Source: Kitasatospora humi
GTDB taxonomy: Bacteria > Actinomycetota > Actinomycetes > Streptomycetales > Streptomycetaceae
NCBI RefSeq assembly: GCF_020907985.1
Contig: NZ_JAJJPA010000001.1
Coordinates: 1-64,000 of the forward strand
Direction: 5' to 3'
Length of the DNA: 64,000 nucleotides
This document shows positions 45,546 through 53,770 of the stretch, in pieces; the stretch's first letter is position 1, and each line of letters starts with the position of its first letter. The notes under the pieces were generated by a model. The model did no database searches. It saw only the letters and a program-made list of their open reading frames with translations, and was not told the origin of the DNA. A program made the position numbers and the translations under genes.

Positions 45546-46121
45546 TCAGTGCGCCGGCCGCAGGCCGGTGAAGATCACCGAGAGGATCCGCTCGCGGCCC
45601 GCCTGGTCCTGGCCCAGGCGCTCCACCATGACGGCCGTGCCCACCAGCAGGGCCAGCAGCTCGGGCACGGCCAAGTCGGCCCGCACGGCGCCCGCCCGCT
45701 GTGCGCCGACCAGGAGGTCGGCCAGTCGGGCGCGGACCAGCCGGCCGGGCTCGTGGAGCTTCTGGTGCACGTCCACCCCGGCCGCCGTCAGGGCCTGGGC
45801 GAACTCCTTCTTGCCGGCCGACTGGTCGACCATCAGGGTGAAGCAGGCGAAGAACGCGGCGGCCGGTTCCTGCTCCTCGGTCAGCCGGCCGATCTCGCTG
45901 GTCAGCGTCTCCAGGCGGCGCACCAGCACCGCCTCCAGCAGCGCCTCCTTCGTCGGGAAGTGCCGGAACAGCGTGCCGACCCCGACGCCCGCCGCCTTCG
46001 CGATCTCCTCGGTGGTCACCGAGACGCCCCGGTCGGCGAACACCTGCGCGGCGACGTCCAGCAGCCGGGCCCGGTTGCGGGCCGCGTCCGCCCGCAGCGG
46101 GCGCGCCTGGTCAGTGCTCAC
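45546..46121 (-). CDS. TetR-family regulator (second)
   Basis: A 191-residue repressor with N-terminal HTH (DVAAQVFADRGVSVTTEEIAKAAGVGVGTLFRHFPTKEALLEAVL) and a helical ligand domain. It is divergent from the NTF2-like gene, and their shared spacer holds duplicated CGGAGTCGC-YAGTCCG elements and a 21-bp inverted repeat. It therefore probably controls itself and that gene. GTG 46121 with GGAAGGA ahead is preferred over a TTG at 46151. Confidence 0.85.
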   Translation of the reverse strand: MSTDQARPLRADAARNRARLLDVAAQVFADRGVSVTTEEIAKAAGVGVGTLFRHFPTKEALLEAVLVRRLETLTSEIGRLTEEQEPAAAFFACFTLMVDQSAGKKEFAQALTAAGVDVHQKLHEPGRLVRARLADLLVGAQRAGAVRADLAVPELLALLVGTAVMVERLGQDQAGRERILSVIFTGLRPAH

Positions 46122-46152
46122 GTCGTCCTGGTCCTTCCCGTCGCTGGACAAC

Positions 46153-46168
46153 CGGAGTCGCCAGTCCG
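46153..46168. promoter_or_regulatory. Operator copy 1 (CGGAGTCGCCAGTCCG)
   Basis: An imperfect palindrome repeated 37 bp downstream. It lies just upstream of the TetR start. The pair is presumed to be bound by the TetR product. Confidence 0.55.
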
Positions 46169-46189
46169 TATCGTCGCTCCCAGAGAAAC

Positions 46190-46215
46190 CGGAGTCGCTA
46201 GTCCGATTCTAGCGA
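46190..46215. promoter_or_regulatory. Operator copy 2 with 21-bp inverted repeat
   Basis: CGGAGTCGCTAGTCCG (46190-46205) repeats copy 1 with one change. It overlaps TCGCTAG-N7-CTAGCGA (46195-46215), a perfect 7-bp inverted repeat, 22 bp before the NTF2-like start. Confidence 0.65.
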
Positions 46216-46237
46216 CCGGTGTGTCTGGGGGTTGATC

Positions 46238-46678
46238 ATGACTGAAACCGCAACGCCGCGCGAGGTCTTCGAGAAGCTGCATGCCGGAATCACCTCCGGC
46301 CGGTTCGCCGGGCTGGCCGAGCTGTATGCCGAGGATGCCGTGGTGGAGATCGTCTTCGAGCCGGTCGCGCCGCGTCGGATCGAGGGGCGGGCCGCGCTCC
46401 GGGAGCGCTTGGAGGTGCTCAGGGAGAACGCTCCGTTCACGCTGACCGGGAAGAACCAGGTGGTCCGGGAGACCGACGATCCCGAGGTGATCGTCGCCGA
46501 GTACGACTACGAGGTGCGCCAGACGTCGACCAACCGCACCTTCGAGGTCTCGAACATCCAGGTGCTCAGGGTGCGCGACGGCCTGATCGTGCACAGCCGG
46601 GACTTCCACGACCACCTTGGCTTCATCAAGGCTCGCGGCGGCCTGCCCGGGCTGGTGGAGGCGCTCGGCGCCGAGTGA
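46238..46678 (+). CDS. NTF2-like (SnoaL fold) protein
   Basis: A 146-residue protein of the NTF2-like fold: TPREVFEKLHAGITSGRFAGLAELYAEDAVVEI, then RIEGRAALRERLEVL and late VSNIQVLRVRDGLIVHSRDFHDHLGF, a standard SnoaL/limonene-epoxide-hydrolase-like layout. Such proteins are small enzymes or ligand binders. ATG 46238 is preferred to TTG 46232. Probably repressed by the divergent TetR protein. Confidence 0.82.
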   Translation: MTETATPREVFEKLHAGITSGRFAGLAELYAEDAVVEIVFEPVAPRRIEGRAALRERLEVLRENAPFTLTGKNQVVRETDDPEVIVAEYDYEVRQTSTNRTFEVSNIQVLRVRDGLIVHSRDFHDHLGFIKARGGLPGLVEALGAE

Positions 46679-46684
46679 CGGGCC

Positions 46685-46730
46685 GCGGGGCGGCCGGGGC
46701 TCCCGGGTAGGGGTTCCCGGCCCGCCCCGC
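46685..46730. terminator. Convergent terminator
   Basis: GCGGGGCGGCCGGG pairs with CCCGGCCCGCCCCGC with one bulged base, between the NTF2-like and CBS genes. Confidence 0.65.
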
Positions 46731-46756
46731 TTGGGGTGCGCACGGCCCGCGTGGTC

Positions 46757-47191
46757 TCAGTTCTTGGCGAACATGCTGTCCATGAAGTCGATGATCTGCT
46801 GGTCGGTGACGCCCTTGGACATCCGGTGGCCCATCGCCAGGTCCTTCTCGGTGATGATGCCGACCAGCTTGCCGTCGTGGATCACCGGCATCCGGCGGAT
46901 CTGGTGCTGTTCCATCTTCTTCAGCACCTCCTCCATGCTGTCGTCGGCGCGCACGCAGTGCAGGTGGCCGGCCAGGTCCATGGCCCGCATGGTGTCGGGA
47001 TCCTTGCCGGCGCCGAGACACTCCAGGACGATGTCGCGGTCGGTGATGATGCCCTTGAGCTTCTTGTCCGGGCCGCAGATCGGCAGTGCGCCAACTCCGC
47101 TGGCCTTCATCATTTTCGCGGCCTCGCGCAGCGTCTGCTCGGCGTCGATGCACTGTGCGTTGGCGTGCATGATGTCACGGGCGGTGATCAT
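46757..47191 (-). CDS. Two-CBS-domain protein
   Basis: A 144-residue protein made of two CBS modules: ITARDIMHANAQCIDAEQTLREAAKMMKASGVGALPICG with GIITDRDIV, and MDLAGHLHCVRADDSMEEVLKKMEQHQIRRMPVIHDGKLVGIITEKDL. CBS pairs sense adenosine nucleotides and often act in redox or dormancy responses; the partner is not evident. GAGGAGC precedes the ATG. Confidence 0.9.
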   Translation of the reverse strand: MITARDIMHANAQCIDAEQTLREAAKMMKASGVGALPICGPDKKLKGIITDRDIVLECLGAGKDPDTMRAMDLAGHLHCVRADDSMEEVLKKMEQHQIRRMPVIHDGKLVGIITEKDLAMGHRMSKGVTDQQIIDFMDSMFAKN

Positions 47192-47415
47192 GGTTCTGCT
47201 CCTCTCCTGCCGGACGGTACCGGCGACCTCACGCTAGGTGCGGAGAGTCCGAGCGGCGACCGGAGTTGGACCGTTCGCGACCTTATTAGACCAACTGTTG
47301 ATAAGAGGGCTCCAGACCCTTGTCCCGGGCGATACCGGCCAGTAGTTTGAGGTGCTGCCACCCCGCTGCCACCTCGAGGTCAGCTGCCCCACGCCCGCAG
47401 GTTACGGAGGGCCCC

Positions 47416-48303
47416 ATGCCCAGAACCGCCGCAGAGGTCCACAACGACCTCGTGCTGGAGCCCCGCGATGTGAAGTTCGACTGGAGCCGGCTGCCGCTGC
47501 ACTGGATCCCTGACGAACCGTTCGCCACCCACACCATCAACGTGCTGCACCTGCTGCTGCCCGAGGGCGAGCGCTGGTTCACCGAGGTCTTCAAGGACGC
47601 GCTGCCGCTGATCACCGACGAGCAGTTGCGCGAGGAGGTGCTCGGCTTCATCGGCCAGGAGGCGATCCACGCCGAGGCCCACCAGGAGGTGCTGGACCAC
47701 ATGCTCGGCCAGGGCCTCGACCCGCGCCCGTACGTGCGCCAGATCGCCTGGCTGTTCCAGCGGGTCCTCGGGCCGAAGCCGCACCTGAGCCCCCGTCGGC
47801 GGCGCGAGAACACCATCGAGCGGGTGGCCTTCGTCGCCGCGATCGAGCACTTCACCGCGTTCCTCGGCAACTGGGCGCTCAACTCGCCGGGCCTGGAGCG
47901 GGCCGACGCCGACCGGACGATGCTCGACCTGCTGCGCTGGCACGGTGCCGAGGAGGTCGAGCACCGCAGCGTGGCCTTCGACCTGCTGGTCCACCTGGAC
48001 CGGGGCTACGGTCGGCGGATCCGCGGCATGCTGCTGGGCGGGCCGCTGCTGGTGCACCTCTGGGTGCGCGGTGTGCGCTTCCTGCTGGCGGCCGACCCGG
48101 AGCTGCGCGGCCGGCTGAAGCCCAGCTGGCGGCAGGCCTGGGACGTCTCGCAGCGCGGCATGCTGCCCGATCCGATCCAGTCCGTCCGCTCCGGGCTGCG
48201 GTACTTCAAGCCCCGCTACCACCCCACCCAGGAGGGTTCCAGCGCCCAGGCGCTCGGCTACCTGGCCACCTCGCCCGCCGCCCGGGCCGCCGCCGCCCGC
48301 TGA
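47416..48303 (+). CDS. Metal-dependent hydrolase-type protein (PF10118-like)
   Basis: A 295-residue helical protein with a ferritin-like metal site: GFIGQEAIHAEAHQEVLDH, then AAIEHFTAFLGNWAL and LLRWHGAEEVEHRSVAFDLL, a repeated ExxH pattern for a di-metal centre. The family is annotated as predicted metal-dependent hydrolase, but the motif also fits an oxygenase. The next gene encodes an FMN/[2Fe-2S] reductase, so an oxygenase-reductase pair is a reasonable inference. GGAGG precedes ATG 47416. Confidence 0.8.
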   Translation: MPRTAAEVHNDLVLEPRDVKFDWSRLPLHWIPDEPFATHTINVLHLLLPEGERWFTEVFKDALPLITDEQLREEVLGFIGQEAIHAEAHQEVLDHMLGQGLDPRPYVRQIAWLFQRVLGPKPHLSPRRRRENTIERVAFVAAIEHFTAFLGNWALNSPGLERADADRTMLDLLRWHGAEEVEHRSVAFDLLVHLDRGYGRRIRGMLLGGPLLVHLWVRGVRFLLAADPELRGRLKPSWRQAWDVSQRGMLPDPIQSVRSGLRYFKPRYHPTQEGSSAQALGYLATSPAARAAAAR

Positions 48304-48325
48304 GCCGTCCCTCCAGGAGCCCCGG

Positions 48326-49567
48326 ATGACCCCATCGACAGGGATGACCCCATCGACAGGCCAGGCGGCCGAGCCCGCCCGGCCCCCGCGAGCCGCCGAG
48401 CCCGCCCCGCCCCCGCGAGCCGCCGAGCCCGCCCCGCCCCCGGGGGCGCCCGCCCCGGCCCCCACCCTGGCCTTCGGCCGCACCAGTCGACACGACCTGG
48501 ACAACCCGCCGCCGGACCTCTACGGCCGCCCCCGCGCCGACCGCTTCTTCGCACTCCTCACCCGGTTCAGCGACGTCTACACCCCCGCCCTCGGCAGCCC
48601 GCCGCTGCGCCGCAGCCCGCGCCGCCCGCCCAGCCGCGGCCGTGCCCCGCTGGTCCTGGTGGTGACCGCCCACCGCCGGATCGCCGACGACGTGGTGGAG
48701 CTGCGCCTCGCCGATCCGGCCGGCGGCCCGCTGCCGCCCTGGCAGCCCGGAGCCCACCTCCGACTCACCCTGCCCTCGGGCCGGATCCGCCACTACTCGC
48801 TCTGCGGCGACCCAGCCGACCGCACCGGTTACCGGATCGCGGTGCGGCGGATCGCCGGCGGTGGCGGCGGTTCGGTGGAGATCCACGACACCCTGCACCC
48901 CGGCGCCCGCCTGACGGTCCGCCGGCCCCGCAACGGTTTCGTCTTCTGCGCCGAACCCCGCCTGCTGCTGATCGCCGGCGGCATCGGCATCACGCCGTTG
49001 CTGCCGATCGCCCGTGAGGCCCAGCGGCGCGGCCTGGACTGGCAGTTGGTCCATGCCGGCCGTAGCAGCGAGACCATGCCGTTCACCGAGGAGCTGACGG
49101 CGCTGGCGCCGGGCCGGGTGACGCTGCTGGTCGGCGGCACACCCACCGGCGAACAGCTGCTGGCCCGGGCCGCCCGGGGCGCCGCCGTCTACTGCTGCGG
49201 CCCGGCCCCCATGCTGGCCGCCGTCCAGCAGACCTTCGACGCCTCGCCGGCCACCGCGCTGCACTTCGAGCGCTTCGGCGCCGCCCCGGTGCGCGACGGC
49301 CGACCGTTCACCCTCAGGCTCTCCGACACCGGGGAGGAACTGGCCGTCCCCGCCGACAAGTCCGCGCTGGACGTGCTGCGCGCGGCCCGGCCCGGCACGC
49401 CGTACTCATGCCACCGGGGATTCTGCGGCACCTGCCGGGTGCGGGTGCTGGCCGGCACCCCCGAACACCGAGACCGCCGGCTCACCGCCGAGGAGCGCGC
49501 CGACGGAGCCCTGCTGCCCTGCGTCTCCCGGGCGGCCGAGGGCGAGACCCTGGTCCTGGAGGTCTGA
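48326..49567 (+). CDS. PDR/VanB-type oxidoreductase (FMN, [2Fe-2S])
   Basis: A 413-residue electron-transfer protein. The Pro/Ala-rich N-terminal tail (1-45) contains direct repeats (MTPSTG twice, AAEPAPPPR several times). Next come an FMN domain with RHYSLCGDP, an NADH domain with LLIAGGIGITPLLPIA and CGPAPML, and a C-terminal plant-type ferredoxin with CHRGFCGTCRV and a later Cys (LLPCVS). The order FMN-NAD-Fe2S is that of phthalate dioxygenase reductase. It lies 22 bp after the di-metal protein and probably reduces it. The start region is repetitive, so the N terminus is uncertain. Confidence 0.88.
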   Translation: MTPSTGMTPSTGQAAEPARPPRAAEPAPPPRAAEPAPPPGAPAPAPTLAFGRTSRHDLDNPPPDLYGRPRADRFFALLTRFSDVYTPALGSPPLRRSPRRPPSRGRAPLVLVVTAHRRIADDVVELRLADPAGGPLPPWQPGAHLRLTLPSGRIRHYSLCGDPADRTGYRIAVRRIAGGGGGSVEIHDTLHPGARLTVRRPRNGFVFCAEPRLLLIAGGIGITPLLPIAREAQRRGLDWQLVHAGRSSETMPFTEELTALAPGRVTLLVGGTPTGEQLLARAARGAAVYCCGPAPMLAAVQQTFDASPATALHFERFGAAPVRDGRPFTLRLSDTGEELAVPADKSALDVLRAARPGTPYSCHRGFCGTCRVRVLAGTPEHRDRRLTAEERADGALLPCVSRAAEGETLVLEV

Positions 49568-49589
49568 GATCAAGTTCGAGGAATTGCCG

Positions 49590-49796
49590 GTGGCCACCGA
49601 GGAAAACGCCCACTGGCTGGACGACGACCTGCCACGCGTGCGGCGCTGGACCCGGCCCGCCCGCGGCGAGTCCGTCCCTGCCGGGCCCGCCCGCGGCGAG
49701 TCCGACCCTGCCGGACCCGCCCGCGGCGAGTCCGTCCCTGCCGGGCCCGCCCGCGGCGAGTCCGACCGTAACGAGCAGCCGGAGGAAGCCCGATGA
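49590..49796 (+). CDS. Small repeat peptide between reductase and fusion gene
   Basis: A 68-residue frame: VATEENAHWLDDDLPRVRRW followed by four copies of a 10-residue unit (PARGESVPAG / PARGESDPAG) and an acidic end. GAGGA lies ahead of GTG 49590, and its stop overlaps the next ATG by four bases (49793-49796), which supports real translation. No homologue is recognised; it may be a coupling peptide or leader whose length varies with the 30-bp DNA repeat. Confidence 0.5.
   Translation: MATEENAHWLDDDLPRVRRWTRPARGESVPAGPARGESDPAGPARGESVPAGPARGESDRNEQPEEAR
49658..49776. repeat. 30-bp tandem repeat, four copies
   Basis: Four 30-bp units beginning CCCGCCCGCGGCGAGTCCG; copies 1 and 3 and copies 2 and 4 share the variant base, so a 60-bp pair was duplicated. 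The unit is ten codons in the small peptide. Confidence 0.9.
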
Positions 49797-51526
49797 ACGC
49801 CTGGACCGAACCCCGCCGCCGCTTCGTGCACTCGGCCGGCATCGACCTCGCCGTCTTCGAGCAGGGCGACCCGGACGGCCCCACCGTGCTGCTGGTGCAC
49901 GGCTATCCGGACACCCATGTGGTGTGGGACGACGTGGCCGCCGACCTCGCCGCCGACCACCATGTGGTGCGCTACGACGTCCGCGGCGCGGGCGGGTCCG
50001 GGATCCCGGACAGCCGCGAGGGCTACCGCCTGGCCCTGCTGGCCGCCGACCTGTTCGCGGTGGCCGACGCGGTCAGCCCCGACCGGCCGGTGCACGTGGT
50101 CGCCCACGACTGGGGCTCGCTGCAAGCCTGGGAGGCCGTCACCGAGCCCGGTGCGGAGCGCCGACTCGCCTCCTACACCAGCATCTCCGGCCCCTGCCTG
50201 GACCACATGGGGTACTGGATCCGGCACCGGATGCGCCGCCCGACCCCCCGGCACCTGCGCCAACTGCTGGTCCAGGGCGCGCACTCCTGGTACATCACCG
50301 CCTTCCACCTGCCCTTCCTGGCACCCGCGTTCTGGCGCCTCGGGCTGGCCCGGGCCTGGCCCCGGGTGCTGCGCGACCTGGAGGCGGTCAACCCGCGCGC
50401 CGGGCACCCGCAGCCGACGCTGCGTCAGGATGCGGTGCGAGGCATCGAGTTGTACCGGGCCAACATGCGGCCCACGCTGCGCTCGCCGCGCGAGCGGCCC
50501 ACCGAGGTGCCGGTGCAGCTGATCACGCTGCTGCGCGACCACTACGTCAACACCTTCCTCTCCGAGGGCCTGGAGCGCTGGGTGCCGAATCTGACGCGAC
50601 GTCAGCTGAACGCCACCCACTGGTCCGCGCTGCTGGAGCATGGTCCGACGGTGGCCGGGATGGTGCGGGAGTTCACCGGGCGGATCGAGGAGGGGAGTTC
50701 GGGAACGAGCGGCAGCACCGGGCCGCTGGTGGTGATCACCGGGGCCGGCAGCGGGATCGGACGCGCCACCGCGCTGGCCTTCGCCGAACAGCAGCAGGCC
50801 ACCGTGGTGGTCTGCGACCTGGACCTGGCCGCAGCCGAGCGCACCGCCGAACTCGTGGAGCTGCTCGGCGGCGCCGGCCACGCCTACCAGGTGGACGTCA
50901 GCGACGGCCCCGCCGTGGACGCCTTCGCGCAGACCGTCGCCGCCACCCACGGCGTGCCGGACGTCCTGGTCAACAACGCCGGCATCGGCCACTCCGGGAC
51001 CTTCCTGCAGACCACCGAGAAGGAGTGGCAGCGGGTCCTGGACGTCAACCTGTGGGGCGTGATCCACGGTTGCCGGGCGTTCGGCGACCTGATGGCCGAC
51101 CGGGGCCAGGGCGGGCACATCGTCAACCTGGCCTCGGCGGCCGCCTACCTGCCGTCCAAGGTGCTGGCCGCCTACGCCACCAGCAAGGCGGCGGTGCTGA
51201 TGCTCTCCGACTGCCTGCGCGCCGAACTCGCCGACAGCGGCATCGGGGTGAGCGCGATCTGTCCCGGCATCGTCAACACCAACATCGCCCGCACCTCCAC
51301 CTTCTCCGGGCTGACCGCCGAGCAGCAGGCCGCCAAGCAGGCCCGGATCAGCAAGCTCTACGCCCGGCGCGGGTTCCCGCCGGAGAAGGTGGCGGCCGAG
51401 ATCGTCAAGGCGGTGCGCACCGGCAAGCCGGTGGTGCCGGTCACCGTGGAGGCCAGGGCGGCTCGGCTGGTCGGGCGGCTGTGGCCGGGGCTGCTGCGAC
51501 AGTTGGCCAAGCTCGACGCCGGGTGA
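49793..51526 (+). CDS. Alpha/beta-hydrolase fused to short-chain dehydrogenase
   Basis: A 577-residue two-domain enzyme. Residues about 1-300 are an epoxide-hydrolase-like alpha/beta-hydrolase (VLLVHGYPDTHVVW, nucleophile Asp in VVAHDWGSLQAW, His in NATHWSALLEHG). After a Ser/Gly linker (about 300-312), residues 313-577 are an SDR with TGAGSGIGRA, LVNNAGIGHSG and the catalytic YATSK. Actinomycete proteins of this fusion type (EphD-like) act on lipids or xenobiotics. It ends a likely operon with the di-metal protein, reductase and repeat peptide. Confidence 0.88.
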   Translation: MNAWTEPRRRFVHSAGIDLAVFEQGDPDGPTVLLVHGYPDTHVVWDDVAADLAADHHVVRYDVRGAGGSGIPDSREGYRLALLAADLFAVADAVSPDRPVHVVAHDWGSLQAWEAVTEPGAERRLASYTSISGPCLDHMGYWIRHRMRRPTPRHLRQLLVQGAHSWYITAFHLPFLAPAFWRLGLARAWPRVLRDLEAVNPRAGHPQPTLRQDAVRGIELYRANMRPTLRSPRERPTEVPVQLITLLRDHYVNTFLSEGLERWVPNLTRRQLNATHWSALLEHGPTVAGMVREFTGRIEEGSSGTSGSTGPLVVITGAGSGIGRATALAFAEQQQATVVVCDLDLAAAERTAELVELLGGAGHAYQVDVSDGPAVDAFAQTVAATHGVPDVLVNNAGIGHSGTFLQTTEKEWQRVLDVNLWGVIHGCRAFGDLMADRGQGGHIVNLASAAAYLPSKVLAAYATSKAAVLMLSDCLRAELADSGIGVSAICPGIVNTNIARTSTFSGLTAEQQAAKQARISKLYARRGFPPEKVAAEIVKAVRTGKPVVPVTVEARAARLVGRLWPGLLRQLAKLDAG

Positions 51527-51600
51527 CGTCGCCCGGCGGGGAGCCCGCTCGCGGCGACCCGCCCTACTGGGGCACGCGGTCAGCCGGTGCCCGGCAGTCG

Positions 51601-51660
51601 GCGCGTTCCGCCCGGCAGCTGCGCGTTCCGCTCGGCAGCCGCGCGTTCCGCCCGACAGCT
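51601..51660. repeat. 20-bp tandem repeat, three copies
   Basis: Three consecutive 20-bp units GCGCGTTCCGCYCGRCAGCY (51601-51620, 51621-51640, 51641-51660), with a partial copy before them. Confidence 0.85.
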
Positions 51661-51702
51661 CGTCGGCGTTCACGCACGGTGGAGCCGCAGCGGGAGGTCA
51701 GG

Positions 51703-51750
51703 CGTTCTGGGTCCGACCCGGCCGACCCCAGCCGGGTCGGACCCAGAACG
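51703..51750. terminator. 20-bp perfect-stem terminator
   Basis: Bases 51703-51722 pair perfectly with 51731-51750 around an 8-base loop, between the fusion gene and the convergent membrane-protein gene. Confidence 0.85.
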
Positions 51751-51883
51751 ATGCCGCGCCCTGATGGCCCCGGGGGAGACCATCAACGGGCGGCGCTGCC
51801 GGCAGCCGAGAGTGAACGGTTGCCGGCGGTCCGACCGCTGGGGTGCCCGGGGAAAGCCCCCGGCGGTCGGAAGTCTGCTGGTC

Positions 51884-52882
51884 CTACTGCCTGCCGTGGC
51901 CTCCCGCCGGCTGGCTCTGGTTCTGGCCGGGATCCTGGCCGGGGCGTGAGTGGCCGTTCCCGCCACCGTTGCCGCCGTGCTCGCCGGCGTCGCCGCCCGG
52001 GTCCTGGCTCGGGGGGCCGGGCTTGCCGTGCGTGCTGCCCGGGCCGCCCGAGTCGCCGCCCTGGTGTCCGGGCGGCCCCTTCCGGTCGCCGTCCGTCGGG
52101 CTCGCCGCCGCCGGCGCGGGGGCGGTCGGCCCGCCGGGGTCCGGAGACCGCCGCGCCAGGTCGGCGCAGAACGCGCGCACCCGGTTCGAGCCGCCCGCCG
52201 CGCGCGTCAGCGGCTCGAACCGGGAATCCGAATCGCCCTGCTGACCGTCTTGCGGCCACGCCTTGCACAGCGCCAGCAGCGCGGCCCCCGTCGACCCCGC
52301 GGGCTGGGCCGACGGATCACCGGACGGGCTGTTCGAATCCCCGTCGGTCGGCTGTGCGGACGCCGGCGGCCTGCCGGGCTGGGTGCGGTCGGCCGCCGGG
52401 CCGCCGGGGCGGGGTGCGGTCGAGGCGCCGAGGTGGCCCCTGCCGGGTTGGGCGCCCGCCGAGCCGGAGGCCGCGGTGTTCTGCGAGGACAGGTTGGGGG
52501 ACTCGCCGCCGAGCACCGCGGGCAGGTGCCCGGTGCCGGCCGCCACCGCGACCCCGCCGAGCGCCGTCACCGCGAGCGCCGCCACCGCGGCGCGGGCGCC
52601 GAGGAACCGCGCGGCCACGCGCGGGCGCGCCGGGACGCACTCGGCCATCGGGCGGCTCCTCCGGGGTGGCACGCTGGAACGGGTCGGGGCGAGCCGAGCG
52701 GCCTCCCGGAACGCGGCCACCGCCGCCTCCTCACCCGCCAGCTCACGCTCGGTCGCCGGGGCGGCCGCGGCCGCGAGCATTCGGGAGAGGGCGCCGGGAC
52801 CACCGACCGTACCGACGGCTTCGCCGCCGAGCAGCTGCTCGGCAACGTCGCGGTCGATCCGACGGGATCGGTTGGTGCTCAT
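51884..52882 (-). CDS. Single-pass membrane protein, probable sigma-factor partner
   Basis: A 332-residue protein. The cytoplasmic N terminus (1-90) has DRDVAEQLLGGEAVG and an Ala-rich helix; a membrane helix (about 91-113: FLGARAAVAALAVTALGGVAVAAG) follows, then a long Gly/Pro/Ser-rich external region with two Cys (LLALCKAW, VRAFCADLARR). It overlaps the ECF sigma gene by four bases, the arrangement of sigma/anti-sigma pairs. The zinc HxxxCxxC motif of classical ZAS anti-sigma factors is absent, so the anti-sigma role is inference. Confidence 0.65.
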   Translation of the reverse strand: MSTNRSRRIDRDVAEQLLGGEAVGTVGGPGALSRMLAAAAAPATERELAGEEAAVAAFREAARLAPTRSSVPPRRSRPMAECVPARPRVAARFLGARAAVAALAVTALGGVAVAAGTGHLPAVLGGESPNLSSQNTAASGSAGAQPGRGHLGASTAPRPGGPAADRTQPGRPPASAQPTDGDSNSPSGDPSAQPAGSTGAALLALCKAWPQDGQQGDSDSRFEPLTRAAGGSNRVRAFCADLARRSPDPGGPTAPAPAAASPTDGDRKGPPGHQGGDSGGPGSTHGKPGPPSQDPGGDAGEHGGNGGGNGHSRPGQDPGQNQSQPAGGHGRQ

Positions 52883-53646
52883 CTCATGTCCTTCAGCGTC
52901 GTGGCCCCGGGCGGTGTCACACCTTCGGCAGGGTTTTTTCTCGGCCGGACGCGCAGCCGGGCCGCGGCGCCTCGCGGCGCGGGGACGGCGCCGGGGGACT
53001 CCAGCAGCTTGGCGAGCCGGCGCAGGCCCCGGTGGGCGGCCATCCGCACGGTACCGGCCCGCTTGCCGAGCACCCGGGCGGCGGTCTCGGCGTCCAGCTG
53101 CAGCACCACCCGCAGCAGCACCGCCTCGGCCTGGTCCTTGGGCAGGCCGGCGATCATCGCCAGCGCCTCCTGGGTGCCGACGGTGGCCAGCGCCGCGCCC
53201 TCGGTGTCGTCGCCCGCCGGAAGCTCGGTCAGGTACTCCTCCGGGAGGTCCGCGGCCGGGCGGCGGCGCCGGGCCCGGAGGTGGTCCATCGCGCGGTGCC
53301 GGGCGATGGTCGCGGCCCAGCCCCGGAAGCCGTCCCCGTCGCCCTGGAAGGTGTGCAGGTCACGGGCGATCTGCAGCCAGGTCTCCGAGGCGACGTCCTC
53401 GGCGTCGGCCCCGTCACCTCCCACTAGTACCCGCAGATACCGCAGGAGCAGCGGCTGCACGGTGCGGAACACCTGTCTGAAGGCGTCCTCGTCCCCGGCC
53501 TGGGCGGCCCGGACGGCACGGTCGAGCGCCCCCGCCGCCCCGGACTCGGCGCCTGGCGGTGCAGCGGCGGGCGGGGTCGGGGGCGGGCCGGCGGCATCGG
53601 CGAACCCGAACTGATCTGCGTTTTGCACTGCCACATCATCCGCCAT
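52879..53646 (-). CDS. ECF-type RNA polymerase sigma factor
   Basis: A 255-residue sigma factor. Region 2 is LRYLRVLVGGDGADAEDVASETWLQIARDLHTFQGDGDGFRGWAATIARHRAMDHLRAR; region 4 is ALAMIAGLPKDQAEAVLLRVVLQLDAETAARVLGKRAGTVRMAAHRGLRRL. It carries about 40 extra Ala/Pro-rich residues ahead of region 2 and a basic tail after region 4. Start may be ATG 53646 or ATG 53667; neither has a clear ribosome site. It overlaps the membrane partner gene (ATGA). Confidence 0.88.
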   Translation of the reverse strand: MADDVAVQNADQFGFADAAGPPPTPPAAAPPGAESGAAGALDRAVRAAQAGDEDAFRQVFRTVQPLLLRYLRVLVGGDGADAEDVASETWLQIARDLHTFQGDGDGFRGWAATIARHRAMDHLRARRRRPAADLPEEYLTELPAGDDTEGAALATVGTQEALAMIAGLPKDQAEAVLLRVVLQLDAETAARVLGKRAGTVRMAAHRGLRRLAKLLESPGAVPAPRGAAARLRVRPRKNPAEGVTPPGATTLKDMR

Positions 53647-53770
53647 CGAAGCGGTCTCGGTGACCATCCACGACCGCAGAGTGCCCGCTCGGACCCAAGG
53701 CGCGGCGGACACCCAGGAAACCGGGCTGACGGAGGGTCCGACTGGGAGGTTCCTGGGAGCTGACGGCGGC

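Larger units (their letters stand above)
51527..51883. other. Convergent intergenic region
   Basis: A 357-bp gap holding a 20-bp tandem repeat and a strong terminator, both listed separately. No gene was recognised. Confidence 0.5.

Noticed and set aside
49408..53427. A 1339-codon plus-strand frame
   Set aside because: It overlaps the reductase, the fusion enzyme and the sigma-factor genes in other frames, without recognisable motifs.
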